This document shows positions 27,949-36,257 of a stretch of DNA of 64,000 nt, in pieces. The stretch comes from Rhizobiaceae bacterium (GTDB lineage: Bacteria > Pseudomonadota > Alphaproteobacteria > Rhizobiales > Rhizobiaceae). The translations under genes and the position numbers were made by a program. The stretch is taken from assembly GCA_017640615.1 (NCBI GenBank), contig JAEPQK010000003.1:551744-615743 (forward strand), read 5' to 3'. Within the stretch, counting starts at the first letter, position 1. Each line of letters opens with the position of its first letter. Under the pieces are notes generated by a model. That model had not been told where the DNA came from. It worked only from the letters and a program-made list of their open reading frames with translations, and did not search any database.

Positions 27949-29189
27949 GGGCACTTGTTGCCGCCGCTATCGCAGCAACCTCACATATTGTGGACGTATA
28001 TGCTGCCTCAATTTTACAAGATAGGCCCCAAGAGAGCAGCTTTGCTATTGTTCTAGTTCACGGTCTCGGCGGGAGTGCGTCGACCTCATTTGAGGGCCCG
28101 TCTGGACTCAGTTGGACGCGTATTATTACCGATGACAATCGAAACACGATCCCCCAAAGGTCGCTCTCGGAGGCGTCCGTGTATTTGGTCGACTACAGCG
28201 ACGCGTTTGACAATGGCGTTGAAGTATCGATTGAAGAAGTAACTCAGCAAGTCTCGGATGCCATCGTCGCGAAAGGGATCATGCGTGATTACAATCACGT
28301 ATGGTTCATAGGTCACAGCATGGGAGGCGTGATCATCAAGCGGATGCTTGTTAAATGGAGCGGCGCAGATCGCGAACGTTATTTAAGGCACACGCTGGGT
28401 GTTTCACTGCTGGGAACCCCTTCAAACGGTGCGCCTTTGGCCAACGTTGCGAGTTCTTACCTATTTGCTCGTTTGGTGAGACAGTGGCTTGGATTTAACG
28501 CCGGGCTGGTGAGAGACCTCAAGACAATCGCTTCGACGAATACCTATTTGGGCGCATTGGAAAACGATTGGGCGTCCTTCGTCGAAAGCCGCAATCAAAG
28601 CCACCGTGAATTCCCCAAGATACAATGTGGTTACGAAACCAAGGCGCAGTATCGGCTTTTCGGATTTTCCTTTGAAATCGTTCCATCCATTTACGCGAGC
28701 ACGCAATGCGACGGGGAACGGAAACCGTTTAACAAGACCCACTTCGAACTGGCTAAGCCAACCAGCCGCGAAGACCCTGTTCATGGTTGGCTGTACGAGT
28801 CGGTTCGAACATCTTTCCTCCGGATGCAAACGGAAGGCGAAACTATCGACGATGGTCGGGAGCCGGGTGTTCTTTTCCGAAAAGTCAGACTGATCAACAC
28901 TGGGAATGAGAGGCGCGACGCTTACGGTGAGCCCCTCGTTGACGAAAGCATAGAGGTGGACGCCGATAACATTGCGATCCTCAAAGGCCTCAAGCTCCGT
29001 CGAGATCGCTACTTTGGTGCAACTTGGGCAGATGTCTTGGAGGCGGTAGCCGAGGACAATAGCTGCATACGGGTCAGTGTGCCCGATCGAAAGAGGCGAG
29101 CGATCCGGTTGAGCACGGTAGGTGCTAAGACTTGCCCACAGCGAAGCGATTTTGGCCCCTCGCTGGCCTGTAGCTTGTCAGACTGTTGA
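27933..29189 (+). CDS. Exported alpha/beta hydrolase (DUF676/SERAC1-like lipase fold)
   Basis: A 418-residue protein with an N-terminal hydrophobic export signal (~1-25). The hydrolase domain has the oxyanion loop 'IVLVHGLGGSAS' (~39-50), nucleophile elbow 'FIGHSMGGVIIKR' (Ser129) and a likely catalytic His270 in 'NKTHFELAKP', as in the PGAP1/SERAC1-like group that acts on lipids. About 120 residues follow the hydrolase domain, ending in a Cys-containing tail. The substrate is unknown. Its 3' end lies 38 bases from the island's right end. Confidence 0.8.
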   Translation: MFYGLRALVAAAIAATSHIVDVYAASILQDRPQESSFAIVLVHGLGGSASTSFEGPSGLSWTRIITDDNRNTIPQRSLSEASVYLVDYSDAFDNGVEVSIEEVTQQVSDAIVAKGIMRDYNHVWFIGHSMGGVIIKRMLVKWSGADRERYLRHTLGVSLLGTPSNGAPLANVASSYLFARLVRQWLGFNAGLVRDLKTIASTNTYLGALENDWASFVESRNQSHREFPKIQCGYETKAQYRLFGFSFEIVPSIYASTQCDGERKPFNKTHFELAKPTSREDPVHGWLYESVRTSFLRMQTEGETIDDGREPGVLFRKVRLINTGNERRDAYGEPLVDESIEVDADNIAILKGLKLRRDRYFGATWADVLEAVAEDNSCIRVSVPDRKRRAIRLSTVGAKTCPQRSDFGPSLACSLSDC

Positions 29190-29202
29190 TCCACGTCCAG
29201 GC

Positions 29203-29250
29203 TTGGAACCAAGGTACACAACCTGAGCAGGTTGTGGCCACCAGCCGCGG
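29203..29250. other. Right attachment site (attR) of the comM island
   Basis: The inner arm (+ strand GGTACACAACCTG) ends in AG at 29226-29227, followed by the comM flank CAGGTTGTGGCC. Read outward from the core, the two inner arms (here CAGGTTGTGTACCTTGG on the minus strand, and TAATGTGTTGACATTGG at the left) share TGTGT and a following AC-TTGG, as expected for the half-sites of a serine-recombinase attP. Confidence 0.7.
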
Positions 29251-29866
29251 CAACCTCCAGCGCCCGCTTGGCGCTTTCCTGGCCCTTGATGTCGGCGAGA
29301 TCGGGCAGGTTGCGCGCCAGTTCGCGGATAGCCGGCTCGGGGCGCGAAAGCACCTGAGTGCCGCGAAAATGATTGGCCACCGCGATCAGGCTGCGCGGCG
29401 CGACAATGTCGATGTCAGCACCCGCCCAGGCCGCTTCCGAACCGCATTCATGCGGGCAGATCAGCCCGTGCCCGGTTGCGTTGGCGCCTATCGCCGCCGG
29501 CAGCGCGCCGGCCACGGGTGCAATCGTTCCGTCAAGTGAAAGCTCGCCGAGCACGACATAGCCGGCGAGTGAATCGCCCGGAATTGCCCCAAGCGCCGCC
29601 ATCAGCCCCAGTGCGATTGGAAGGTCGTAGTGGCTGCCTTCCTTGGGCAGGTCGGCAGGGGCGAGGTTCACGGTCACCCGCTTCGCCGGCATTGAGAGAC
29701 CCGAGGCGTGGAGTGCAGCCTGAACGCGCTCGCGGCTTTCCGCCACTGCCTTGTCCGGAAGGCCGACGATCTGCATGCCCACCTTGCCGGGCGCCACCAT
29801 CACCTGCACATCGACCGGGACGGCCTCGATGCCCTGAAACGCAACAGTACGCACATGTGAGACCAT
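29228..29866 (-). pseudogene. comM: comM (YifB-like), 5' part, cut off by the island
   Basis: The N-terminal ~213 residues of ComM, starting 'MVSHVRTVAFQGIEAVPVDV', with the Lon-protease-like domain and 'DLADIKGQESAKRALEVAAA'. It breaks off at 'GGHNLL', where the intact protein continues into Walker A, found at 20425. After the junction the frame reads ~73 island-encoded residues antisense to the hydrolase gene and stops at 29009. The ATG at 29866 matches the usual ComM start; an upstream in-frame ATG at 29896 adds 10 residues. Next to gshB, a usual neighbour. Confidence 0.92.
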
Positions 29867-30034
29867 GGTTGCTCCCGACGCCGCATGTGTTTCCACAAGC
29901 GCGGTGTGTTTTTCGCGAGCCCCTGCCTCAACAGGAGCACAATCGAAAGAACATTACAAGAACAAACTAGCGGCTAAAGTGCAATTTGGTTGCAACCGGT
30001 TGAAATGCTGGAACATATGTTCCGTATTCGCGGG

Positions 30035-30976
30035 TCAGTTCCGGCGTTTTTCCACCGCGTCCCAGAACAGGGCTGCGATATCTGCGCCGCCGAAGCGCTT
30101 CACTTCGCGCACACCGGTTGGCGAGGTGACGTTGATCTCGGTCATGTAGTCGCCGATCACGTCGATGCCGACGAGGATAAAGCCGCGTTCGCGCAGAGAA
30201 GGCCCGATGCGAGCACAAATCTCGCGCTCGCGGTCGGTCAGGCCGGTCGCTTCCGCGCGCCCGCCTACATGCATGTTGGAGCGGGAATCATGCTCCGCCG
30301 GCACGCGGTTGATCGCCCCCGCGGGCTCGCCATCGATCAGGATGATGCGCTTGTCGCCCTTGCGCACGTCCTTCAGGTACCGCTGTACGATGAAGGGCTC
30401 CCGAAACATCTGGGTGAACATCTCAAGCAGCGAGGAGAGGTTCCGGTCATCCTCGCGCAAATGGAAGATGCCGGCGCCGCCATTGCCGTAGAGCGGCTTC
30501 ACGATGATGTCGCCATGCGCCTTGCGGAAAGCGGCCACTTCTGCCGCGTCACGGGTAATCAGCGTTTCGGGCATCAGATCGGGGAATTCGGTGACGAAGA
30601 TCTTCTCCGGGCTGTTGCGCACCCAGGCCGGGTCGTTCACCACCAGCGTTTCGGGGTGAATACGCTCCAGAATATGCGTGGTGGTGATGTAGTTCATGTC
30701 GAAGGGCGGGTCTTGCCTCAAAAGCACGACATCCATCTCCGCCAGGTTCGTGCGCACAGCTTCGCCGAGGCTGAAATGGTCGCCCGCCTCGTCGCGAACC
30801 GTCATCTCCTCCACACGTGCGAAAACCTTGCCGTTTTCCTGCGTCAGCCGGTCTGGGGTGTAGTGAAAGAGCGCATGTCCTCGCCGCTGCGCCTCCAGAG
30901 AAAGCGCAAACGTCGTGTCGCCCGCAATCGATACGGTCGAGATATGGTCCATCTGGACGGCGATCTTCAGCGGCAT
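30035..30976 (-). CDS. gshB: Glutathione synthase
   Basis: A 313-residue ATP-grasp enzyme that joins gamma-glutamylcysteine and glycine. Family marks include '[20 protein letters not shown]' (~85-104), '[16 protein letters not shown]' (ATP-binding), '[11 protein letters not shown]' near the C-terminus. Normal length for the bacterial GshB. It precedes comM on the same strand, a common order in Rhizobiales, and lies 102 bases downstream of the glycosyltransferase gene's region on the same strand. Confidence 0.97.
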   Translation of the reverse strand: MPLKIAVQMDHISTVSIAGDTTFALSLEAQRRGHALFHYTPDRLTQENGKVFARVEEMTVRDEAGDHFSLGEAVRTNLAEMDVVLLRQDPPFDMNYITTTHILERIHPETLVVNDPAWVRNSPEKIFVTEFPDLMPETLITRDAAEVAAFRKAHGDIIVKPLYGNGGAGIFHLREDDRNLSSLLEMFTQMFREPFIVQRYLKDVRKGDKRIILIDGEPAGAINRVPAEHDSRSNMHVGGRAEATGLTDREREICARIGPSLRERGFILVGIDVIGDYMTEINVTSPTGVREVKRFGGADIAALFWDAVEKRRN

Positions 30977-31077
30977 GCGGCTCTCCGGGCGAAGGCATCA
31001 AATGGCCAGATTGACCAAGGCCTAGCGGAGATAGCGCCTCGGCGAGAATGCGTCGAGGAATGTTTTTCCGTTTGCGC

Positions 31078-32061
31078 TCAGGCTGCGTCGCGCGCACGCG
31101 CTTCTGCCTGCCGTTCACGCTCGCCGCGTGCACTGGCCAGGCTCAGATAGAAGATACGCTTCTGCTCGGCCCGTCCACGCGCGACCGAATCCAGAATGAG
31201 CCCGGCTGCGAAGGTCACTGTCGCCAGAAGCATCAACCCGATGGCGAGCACCCAGGTCGGCTGCCGTGTCACGAGCCCGGTCGCAAAATATTCGGCAAGC
31301 ACTGGTGTCATGAAGGCCAGGCTGGCAGCGAGCAGGCCGCCCGAGATGATGCCGAAAAAGCGCAGCGGCTGCGTTTCCTTCATCAGCATGCCGAACATCC
31401 AGAGTATTTTCACGCCGTCGCGCACGGTTGAGAGCTTCGAGGCGGAGCCTGGCGGCCGGCGACCGTAGTCGAGCGCGATTTCGCTGACCGGCAGCTTCAG
31501 CATCGAGGCATGCACCGACATCTCGGTCTCGATCTCGAACCCGCCCGAAACGGCCGGAAAACTCTTTACATAGCGGCGGGTGAATGCCCGGTAGCCCGAC
31601 AGGATATCGGTAAAATCGCGGCCGAACAGCTTGCGATAGACTGAGTTGAAGAACCGATTGCCGAAGGCATGGCCGGCCCGGCCGGCATCGTCGCCTACGC
31701 CACGGCGGGTGCCGACCGCCATGTCGGCGCCTTCGGTCAGAAGCGTGTTGATCAGAAGCGGCGCGTCTTCGGGCGCATAGGTGCCGTCGCCATCGGCCAT
31801 GACATAAATGTCGGCCTCGATGTCGGCAAACATACGCCGCACCACATGACCTTTGCCCTGTCGCGGCTCGCGCACGACATGGGCGCCGGCGGCCCGCGCC
31901 TTCAGCGCTGTCAGGTCGGACGAGTTGTTGTCATAGACATGGATCGCAGCGCCCGGCAGCGCTTCGCTAAAGCGAGCCACCACGTCGCCGATCGTGTGCT
32001 CCTCATTGTAGCAGGGAAGCAGCACGGCAATGCTGGCCTCGGGCAATATGGCAACGCTCAT
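31078..32061 (-). CDS. Family 2 glycosyltransferase with C-terminal membrane segments
   Basis: A 327-residue GT2 enzyme: 'VLLPCYNEEHTIGDVV' at the N-terminus, the metal-binding 'VMADGDGTY' (DxD) at ~90, 'DILSGYRAFTRRYVKSFP' and two hydrophobic segments in the last 120 residues. This layout is that of dolichol/polyprenyl-phosphate sugar synthases (DPM/GtrB-like), which make a membrane-bound sugar donor. The adjacent divergent gene encodes a large GT-C-like membrane protein that could use that donor. The Arg/Ala-rich C-terminus is unremarkable. Confidence 0.88.
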   Translation of the reverse strand: MSVAILPEASIAVLLPCYNEEHTIGDVVARFSEALPGAAIHVYDNNSSDLTALKARAAGAHVVREPRQGKGHVVRRMFADIEADIYVMADGDGTYAPEDAPLLINTLLTEGADMAVGTRRGVGDDAGRAGHAFGNRFFNSVYRKLFGRDFTDILSGYRAFTRRYVKSFPAVSGGFEIETEMSVHASMLKLPVSEIALDYGRRPPGSASKLSTVRDGVKILWMFGMLMKETQPLRFFGIISGGLLAASLAFMTPVLAEYFATGLVTRQPTWVLAIGLMLLATVTFAAGLILDSVARGRAEQKRIFYLSLASARGERERQAEARARDAA

Positions 32062-32148
32062 GGCGGTCTCCGGTTGCGCACGCGGGCGCGCTATATCCGT
32101 TTTACTATTTGTTGAAGCGGTTAAAGCTAGGTTTAGCCCTCACGGGAC

Positions 32149-33963
32149 ATGGGCACTTTGCAGGCAATTTCGACGGGCCTTACGGGCGAAAAACAACGCG
32201 CAGCATGGCAATCCGATGCGCTGCTGGCCGCCGCCGCTGCGGTTCTGTCGCTTGTGGCAAACTGGTTGCAGGGCGCGAACAAGCTTGTCCAGTCCGGCGG
32301 CGATTCCGACAGCCTGATGCGCTTGGTGCAGGTGCGCGACCTTCTGGCTGGGCAAGGCTGGTTCGATCTGGTTCAGCGCCGCCTGGGTTTGGACGGCGGC
32401 GTGGAAATGCATTGGTCGCGGCTTGTCGATGCGCCGATCGCGGGTTTGATCGCGGTGATGCGGCCCATCACTGGCAGTGATGCGGCGGCGGAGATGGCAG
32501 TAGCCTACATTTGGCCCGGCCTGCTCCTTGCTATCTGCCTGTTTCTGATTGTCCGCATGGCGCGGCAGGTCGGTGGCGATGCCGCGGCGTTTCCGGCTGC
32601 TGTTCTGGCTCTGGCCGCGCTGCACTTCATGGCCATTTTCGCGCCTGGCTCGTTCGACCACCACAATCTGCAGCTTGCGCTGCTGCTCGGCGTGGTCGCG
32701 GCGCTGATGAGCGGGTCAGGCTTTGGCGCTGGTGCGCTTGCGGGCGCGCTGGCCTCGGTCTCACTGGCGGTCGGTATGGAGACAGCGCCGGTTGTTGCGG
32801 CGTCGGGAGCGGCAGCGGCACTTGTTTATCTCCTTCGTGGCGCGACAGAGCGTGACATCGCGGCCGGCTTCGGCGTCGGCTTCGCTGCTCTGGCGCTCCT
32901 TGTAACCGTGGTTACGCTTCAGCCGGGCATGTGGGCGTCGGTCCGCTGCGATGCGTGGTCAGCTGCGCAGGCGAGCCTCGCCGTTCTCGCAGGCCTCGGC
33001 CTGGCCGCTTGCGTGCGTGTACCCGCATTTGGCGAAAGCCTACCCCGGAGGCTCGCCGCGCTTGCCGGGCTTGGCGGTGCGATCGTGCTGTTGGCGGCGA
33101 TCGCGTTTCCGGTCTGCCTGGCCGACCCCTATGCGACGCTCGACCCGATGCTCAAGCGTCTCTGGCTGGACTGGGTTTCGGAAGCGCAGGGCGTGTTAAG
33201 CCTGCTCTCGCAGCGGCCGGGCGAAGCGGCGGGTTATCTGGCAACGCCGCTGCTGGCGCTAAGCGTCATCGTCTGGTGTGCGGTGCGCGAGCCGGGTTTT
33301 CGGCGAAGCGCATTCATTCTCGCGCCTGTTTTGATCGCAGCGATCGCCGTCTCGGTTTGGCAGGTGCGCGGCGCGATCTTCGCGGTTCCCCTCGCGGTTG
33401 TTCCGCTGGCAATGCTGGTTGCGCGGGCGAGAAAGGCTGCCGCCGAAGGACATGGCATCGCACCTGCCTTGCTGATGGCGCTGGCCTGGCTGGTGTCGTT
33501 CAACATCGTCTGGAATATGGGCGTGACGCGTGTGACCGCGTTATTCGCCCCCGTTCAGGTCGATACCGCGGCTTCAGGGGATGCCTGCTACACGGCGGCG
33601 GATTTCAACCAACTTGGCGAACTCGCGCCCGTGAATGTGCTCGCGGTCTCCAATCTGGGCGCTTCAATCCTGCTCAACTCGGATCACCGGGTATTCGCCG
33701 GCCCTTACCACCGCAATGTTGAAGGCAATCTCGCTGTATTGCGGGCTTTGACCGCCGAGTCGGAAACTGCGCGTTCCATGCTTGCCGAACTGGAAGTCGG
33801 CATTGTTGCGCATTGCCCCGGCAATGATGAAACGCTGGCGCTGGCGGCCGCGTTTCCGCGAAGCCTGCTGGCCGAAATGCGCGGCGGGAGCGCGCCGGAA
33901 TGGCTACAGCCGATGAGTGCGCCAGACGGTTCTCCGTTAGTTCTGTTTCGGTTCCATCCGTGA
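32149..33963 (+). CDS. Polytopic membrane protein, GT-C-like glycosyltransferase candidate
   Basis: A 604-residue protein with about 11-13 membrane segments and a C-terminal soluble domain (~500-604). The first loop has 'GGDSDSLMRLVQVRDLLAGQ', resembling the acidic first-loop motif of GT-C/STT3-type transferases, then 'MHWSRLVDAPIAG'. The middle 'APGSFDHHNLQLALL' fits the family's second conserved region. These enzymes transfer sugars from polyprenyl-phosphate donors on the outer face of the inner membrane. Divergent from a GtrB-like synthase gene 87 bases away. Assignment to the fold is by pattern only. Confidence 0.65.
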   Translation: MGTLQAISTGLTGEKQRAAWQSDALLAAAAAVLSLVANWLQGANKLVQSGGDSDSLMRLVQVRDLLAGQGWFDLVQRRLGLDGGVEMHWSRLVDAPIAGLIAVMRPITGSDAAAEMAVAYIWPGLLLAICLFLIVRMARQVGGDAAAFPAAVLALAALHFMAIFAPGSFDHHNLQLALLLGVVAALMSGSGFGAGALAGALASVSLAVGMETAPVVAASGAAAALVYLLRGATERDIAAGFGVGFAALALLVTVVTLQPGMWASVRCDAWSAAQASLAVLAGLGLAACVRVPAFGESLPRRLAALAGLGGAIVLLAAIAFPVCLADPYATLDPMLKRLWLDWVSEAQGVLSLLSQRPGEAAGYLATPLLALSVIVWCAVREPGFRRSAFILAPVLIAAIAVSVWQVRGAIFAVPLAVVPLAMLVARARKAAAEGHGIAPALLMALAWLVSFNIVWNMGVTRVTALFAPVQVDTAASGDACYTAADFNQLGELAPVNVLAVSNLGASILLNSDHRVFAGPYHRNVEGNLAVLRALTAESETARSMLAELEVGIVAHCPGNDETLALAAAFPRSLLAEMRGGSAPEWLQPMSAPDGSPLVLFRFHP

Positions 33964-34060
33964 AAATTCCCGCAGGGGCAAAAACAATCAAAATTGATAC
34001 GAAATCTTAAGCGCGGGGCCATCATATCGGTCTGTATTGCGAAGTCTGGCTGTGTGTCTG

Positions 34061-35410
34061 ATGAGTAATTCGAATGAAAACAGGGCGGGGGCCCTGAGTG
34101 GCGCGGACCTTGAGTTTACCGACCCGCTGACCGGGCTCGGCAATCACCGCCGCTTTCACAACAAGGTTGACCGGTTGATCAGCGAGCGCGCTGACGACCC
34201 CGCGCCCTTTGCTGTGGGTTTACTCGATCTGGATGGCTTCAAGCCGATCAATGACCTTTTTGGGCGCTCAGCCGGCGATTTCATCCTGCAGCAAGTCGCA
34301 CTGCGGCTGAACGCAGCAATGGATGAGAGCTCAACCGTTGCGCGTGTCGGCGCCGACGAATTCGCGTTCCTTTATCCGATGGTCTTTTCGGAAGAGGCGG
34401 TCTCTCAGAAAGCGCGGATGCTGATCGAAATACTGTCCGCGCCCTACGATATCGGCGAGCGCACCGCGCGCCTGTCCGCCTCCGTCGGCTGCTCGCTGTT
34501 CTATTCCGGCGATGAAACCACATCGCATCTGCTCAACAAGGCCGAAACCGCGCTCTACCACGCCAAGCGATCCGGGCGCGGCGGCGTGGTTGTTTACTCG
34601 CGCGAGATGGAAGAGGCCGCAAAACGCGTTACTCGCATCGAACAGGCGCTGCGCCGCGCCGTGTCGGCCGGCGAGGTCGAGCCGCATTTCCAGCCCATCG
34701 TCGATCTCGAAACCCGCAAGACCATCGGCTTCGAAACGCTGGCGCGCTGGACCGACCGCGATCTCGGCTTCGTGTCGCCCGCAACCTTCATTCCCATCGC
34801 CGAGGAGCGCGGCATTATCGCGCCGCTGTCGCAGCTCGTCCTGCGCAAGGCGACCGAGGCTGCGCGTGCCTGGCCGGAGCATCTGTTCCTTGCCTTCAAT
34901 TTGTCGCCCTCGCAGCTTGTTGACCAGAATACCGGTCTGCAAATTCTTTCGATCCTCAACCGGACCGGCTTCGACCCGCGCCGGCTGGAGGTCGAGATCA
35001 CCGAAACCGGCCTGATGACCGACCCGGCGTCGGCAGAGAAGATCGTCAACGATCTGCGCCGCATCGGCGTACGCATTTCGCTCGATGATTTCGGCACCGG
35101 TCAGTCCTCGCTTGGCCGTTTGCGAGAGTTCAATTTCGACAAGCTCAAGATCGACCGCGCTTTCGTCTCCTCCATTCTCGAGGACAAGCCGTCCGAGCAC
35201 ATCATCCGCGCAATCCTCGCCATGTGCGAAGGGCTGAACATGGATGTCGTGGCCGAAGGCATCGAGGAAGAGGCGCAGGCGGCGCGGCTGGAGCAGTTCG
35301 GCTGTGCCGGCGGGCAGGGTTATCTGTTCGGCCGGCCAAGCAATGCCGAGGCCACACTCGGGTATCTGCGCAACACGCAGCGCCCGCTTCAGTCTGCCCA
35401 GATGGCCTAG
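34061..35410 (+). CDS. GGDEF-EAL domain protein with variant motifs
   Basis: A ~449-residue c-di-GMP signalling protein without membrane or sensor domain. The GGDEF domain (~20-185) has 'DPLTGLGNHRRF' but the signature reads GADEF ('RVGADEFAFLYP'), so cyclase activity is doubtful. The EAL domain (~195-440) has 'GFETLARW' (ETL in place of EAL, metal-binding Glu kept), 'FNLSPSQL', 'SLDDFGTGQSSL', 'VVAEGIEEEAQ' and 'GYLFGRP', so most phosphodiesterase residues are present. ATG at 34061 was chosen over a TTG at 34037. The SDR gene starts 2 bases after its stop. Confidence 0.88.
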   Translation: MSNSNENRAGALSGADLEFTDPLTGLGNHRRFHNKVDRLISERADDPAPFAVGLLDLDGFKPINDLFGRSAGDFILQQVALRLNAAMDESSTVARVGADEFAFLYPMVFSEEAVSQKARMLIEILSAPYDIGERTARLSASVGCSLFYSGDETTSHLLNKAETALYHAKRSGRGGVVVYSREMEEAAKRVTRIEQALRRAVSAGEVEPHFQPIVDLETRKTIGFETLARWTDRDLGFVSPATFIPIAEERGIIAPLSQLVLRKATEAARAWPEHLFLAFNLSPSQLVDQNTGLQILSILNRTGFDPRRLEVEITETGLMTDPASAEKIVNDLRRIGVRISLDDFGTGQSSLGRLREFNFDKLKIDRAFVSSILEDKPSEHIIRAILAMCEGLNMDVVAEGIEEEAQAARLEQFGCAGGQGYLFGRPSNAEATLGYLRNTQRPLQSAQMA

Positions 35411-35411
35411 C

Positions 35412-36182
35412 TTGGAAAATCTCCCGCTCTACAAGGATCTGGCCACTGCCTCTGTACTGATTACAGGCGGCGGTTCGGGCATTGGCGCTGCTCTTACCGA
35501 GGGCTTTGTGCGTCAGGGTGCGAAAGTCGCCTTCATCGACATCGACACGAGCGCCAGCAACGCGCTTTGCGATCGCCTCGAAGGCGATTGCGGCAACCGG
35601 CCGCTTTTTCTGCATGTGGATTTGACCGACATCGATGCCTTGGGGCAGGCGGCGGACAAGGCAGCGCAAGTCCATGGTGCAATATCGGTTCTGGTCAACA
35701 ACGCCGCGCGCGACGACCGCAACACGGTTGAAGATGTCAGCGCCGAGTGGTGGGACAAAAACCACGCCATCAATCTGAGGCCGCATTTCTTCGCGGCTCA
35801 GGCTGTGGTTGCGGGCATGAAGGCGGCCGGTCGCGGCGCCATCGTCAATATGTCATCCATATCCTTCATGGTGAATGGCGGTGAATACCCGGTCTATGCT
35901 TCGGCTAAGGCCGGCATTATCGGCCTGACCAAGAGCCTGGCGGGCGCGCTTGGCCCGCACGGCATTCGTGTCAACGCGCTGGCGCCGGGTATGGTTATCA
36001 CCGAGCGCCAGAAGTCGCTGTGGCTCAACGACGAGGTGATCGACGCGCATGTCGAGAGTCGCCAGTGTCTGAAACGAAGGCTCGCTCCTTTGGATATGGT
36101 TGGCCCCTGCCTGTTCCTGGCATCGGATGCTTCGGGTGCGATGACGGCCCAGACCATGATCGTGGATGGCGGCGTGATGTGA
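35412..36182 (+). CDS. SDR family oxidoreductase, sugar dehydrogenase-like, TTG start
   Basis: A 256-residue classical short-chain dehydrogenase. 'VLITGGGSGIGAALTEGF' binds NAD(P), 'VNNAARD' and the catalytic 'YASAKAG' (YxxxK) are present, and the end 'QTMIVDGGVM' is typical. No ATG lies near the conserved start; TTG at 35412 directly after the EAL-gene stop gives the family-like beginning '(M)ENLPLYKDL'. The next gene is an SMP-30-type lactonase, so together they may oxidise a sugar to a lactone and open it. Confidence 0.85.
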   Translation: MENLPLYKDLATASVLITGGGSGIGAALTEGFVRQGAKVAFIDIDTSASNALCDRLEGDCGNRPLFLHVDLTDIDALGQAADKAAQVHGAISVLVNNAARDDRNTVEDVSAEWWDKNHAINLRPHFFAAQAVVAGMKAAGRGAIVNMSSISFMVNGGEYPVYASAKAGIIGLTKSLAGALGPHGIRVNALAPGMVITERQKSLWLNDEVIDAHVESRQCLKRRLAPLDMVGPCLFLASDASGAMTAQTMIVDGGVM

Positions 36183-36257
36183 TCGTTGGAGCGTCGCGTC
36201 AGACGATTCCATCCGACCGCGAAACGCCCTAAGCTTCTCGATCAAACGGAGAGAAGC

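Larger units (their letters stand above)
20426..29227. mobile_element. 8.8-kb integrative island in comM, large-serine-recombinase type
   Basis: Bounded by the two halves of comM and a shared AG core. It carries a large serine recombinase next to the left end, as is usual for such elements, and no phage structural, replication or conjugation genes, so it is either non-autonomous for transfer or a decayed element. Cargo: two unknown genes, a secreted Cys-rich protein between duplicated non-coding blocks, a uracil-DNA glycosylase-like gene, a resolvase remnant, a trypsin-like peptidase and an exported hydrolase pair. By eye the sequence is clearly richer in A/T than the flanks, supporting transfer. 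Confidence 0.88.

Noticed and set aside
20426..29227. The island as a prophage, retron or diversity-generating element
   Set aside because: No capsid, terminase, replication, reverse transcriptase or template-repeat genes were found in any frame.
20426..29227. Tn7-like transposon in comM, as in Acinetobacter islands
   Set aside because: No TnsABC-type genes and no target-site duplication; a serine recombinase and 2-bp core explain the junctions better.
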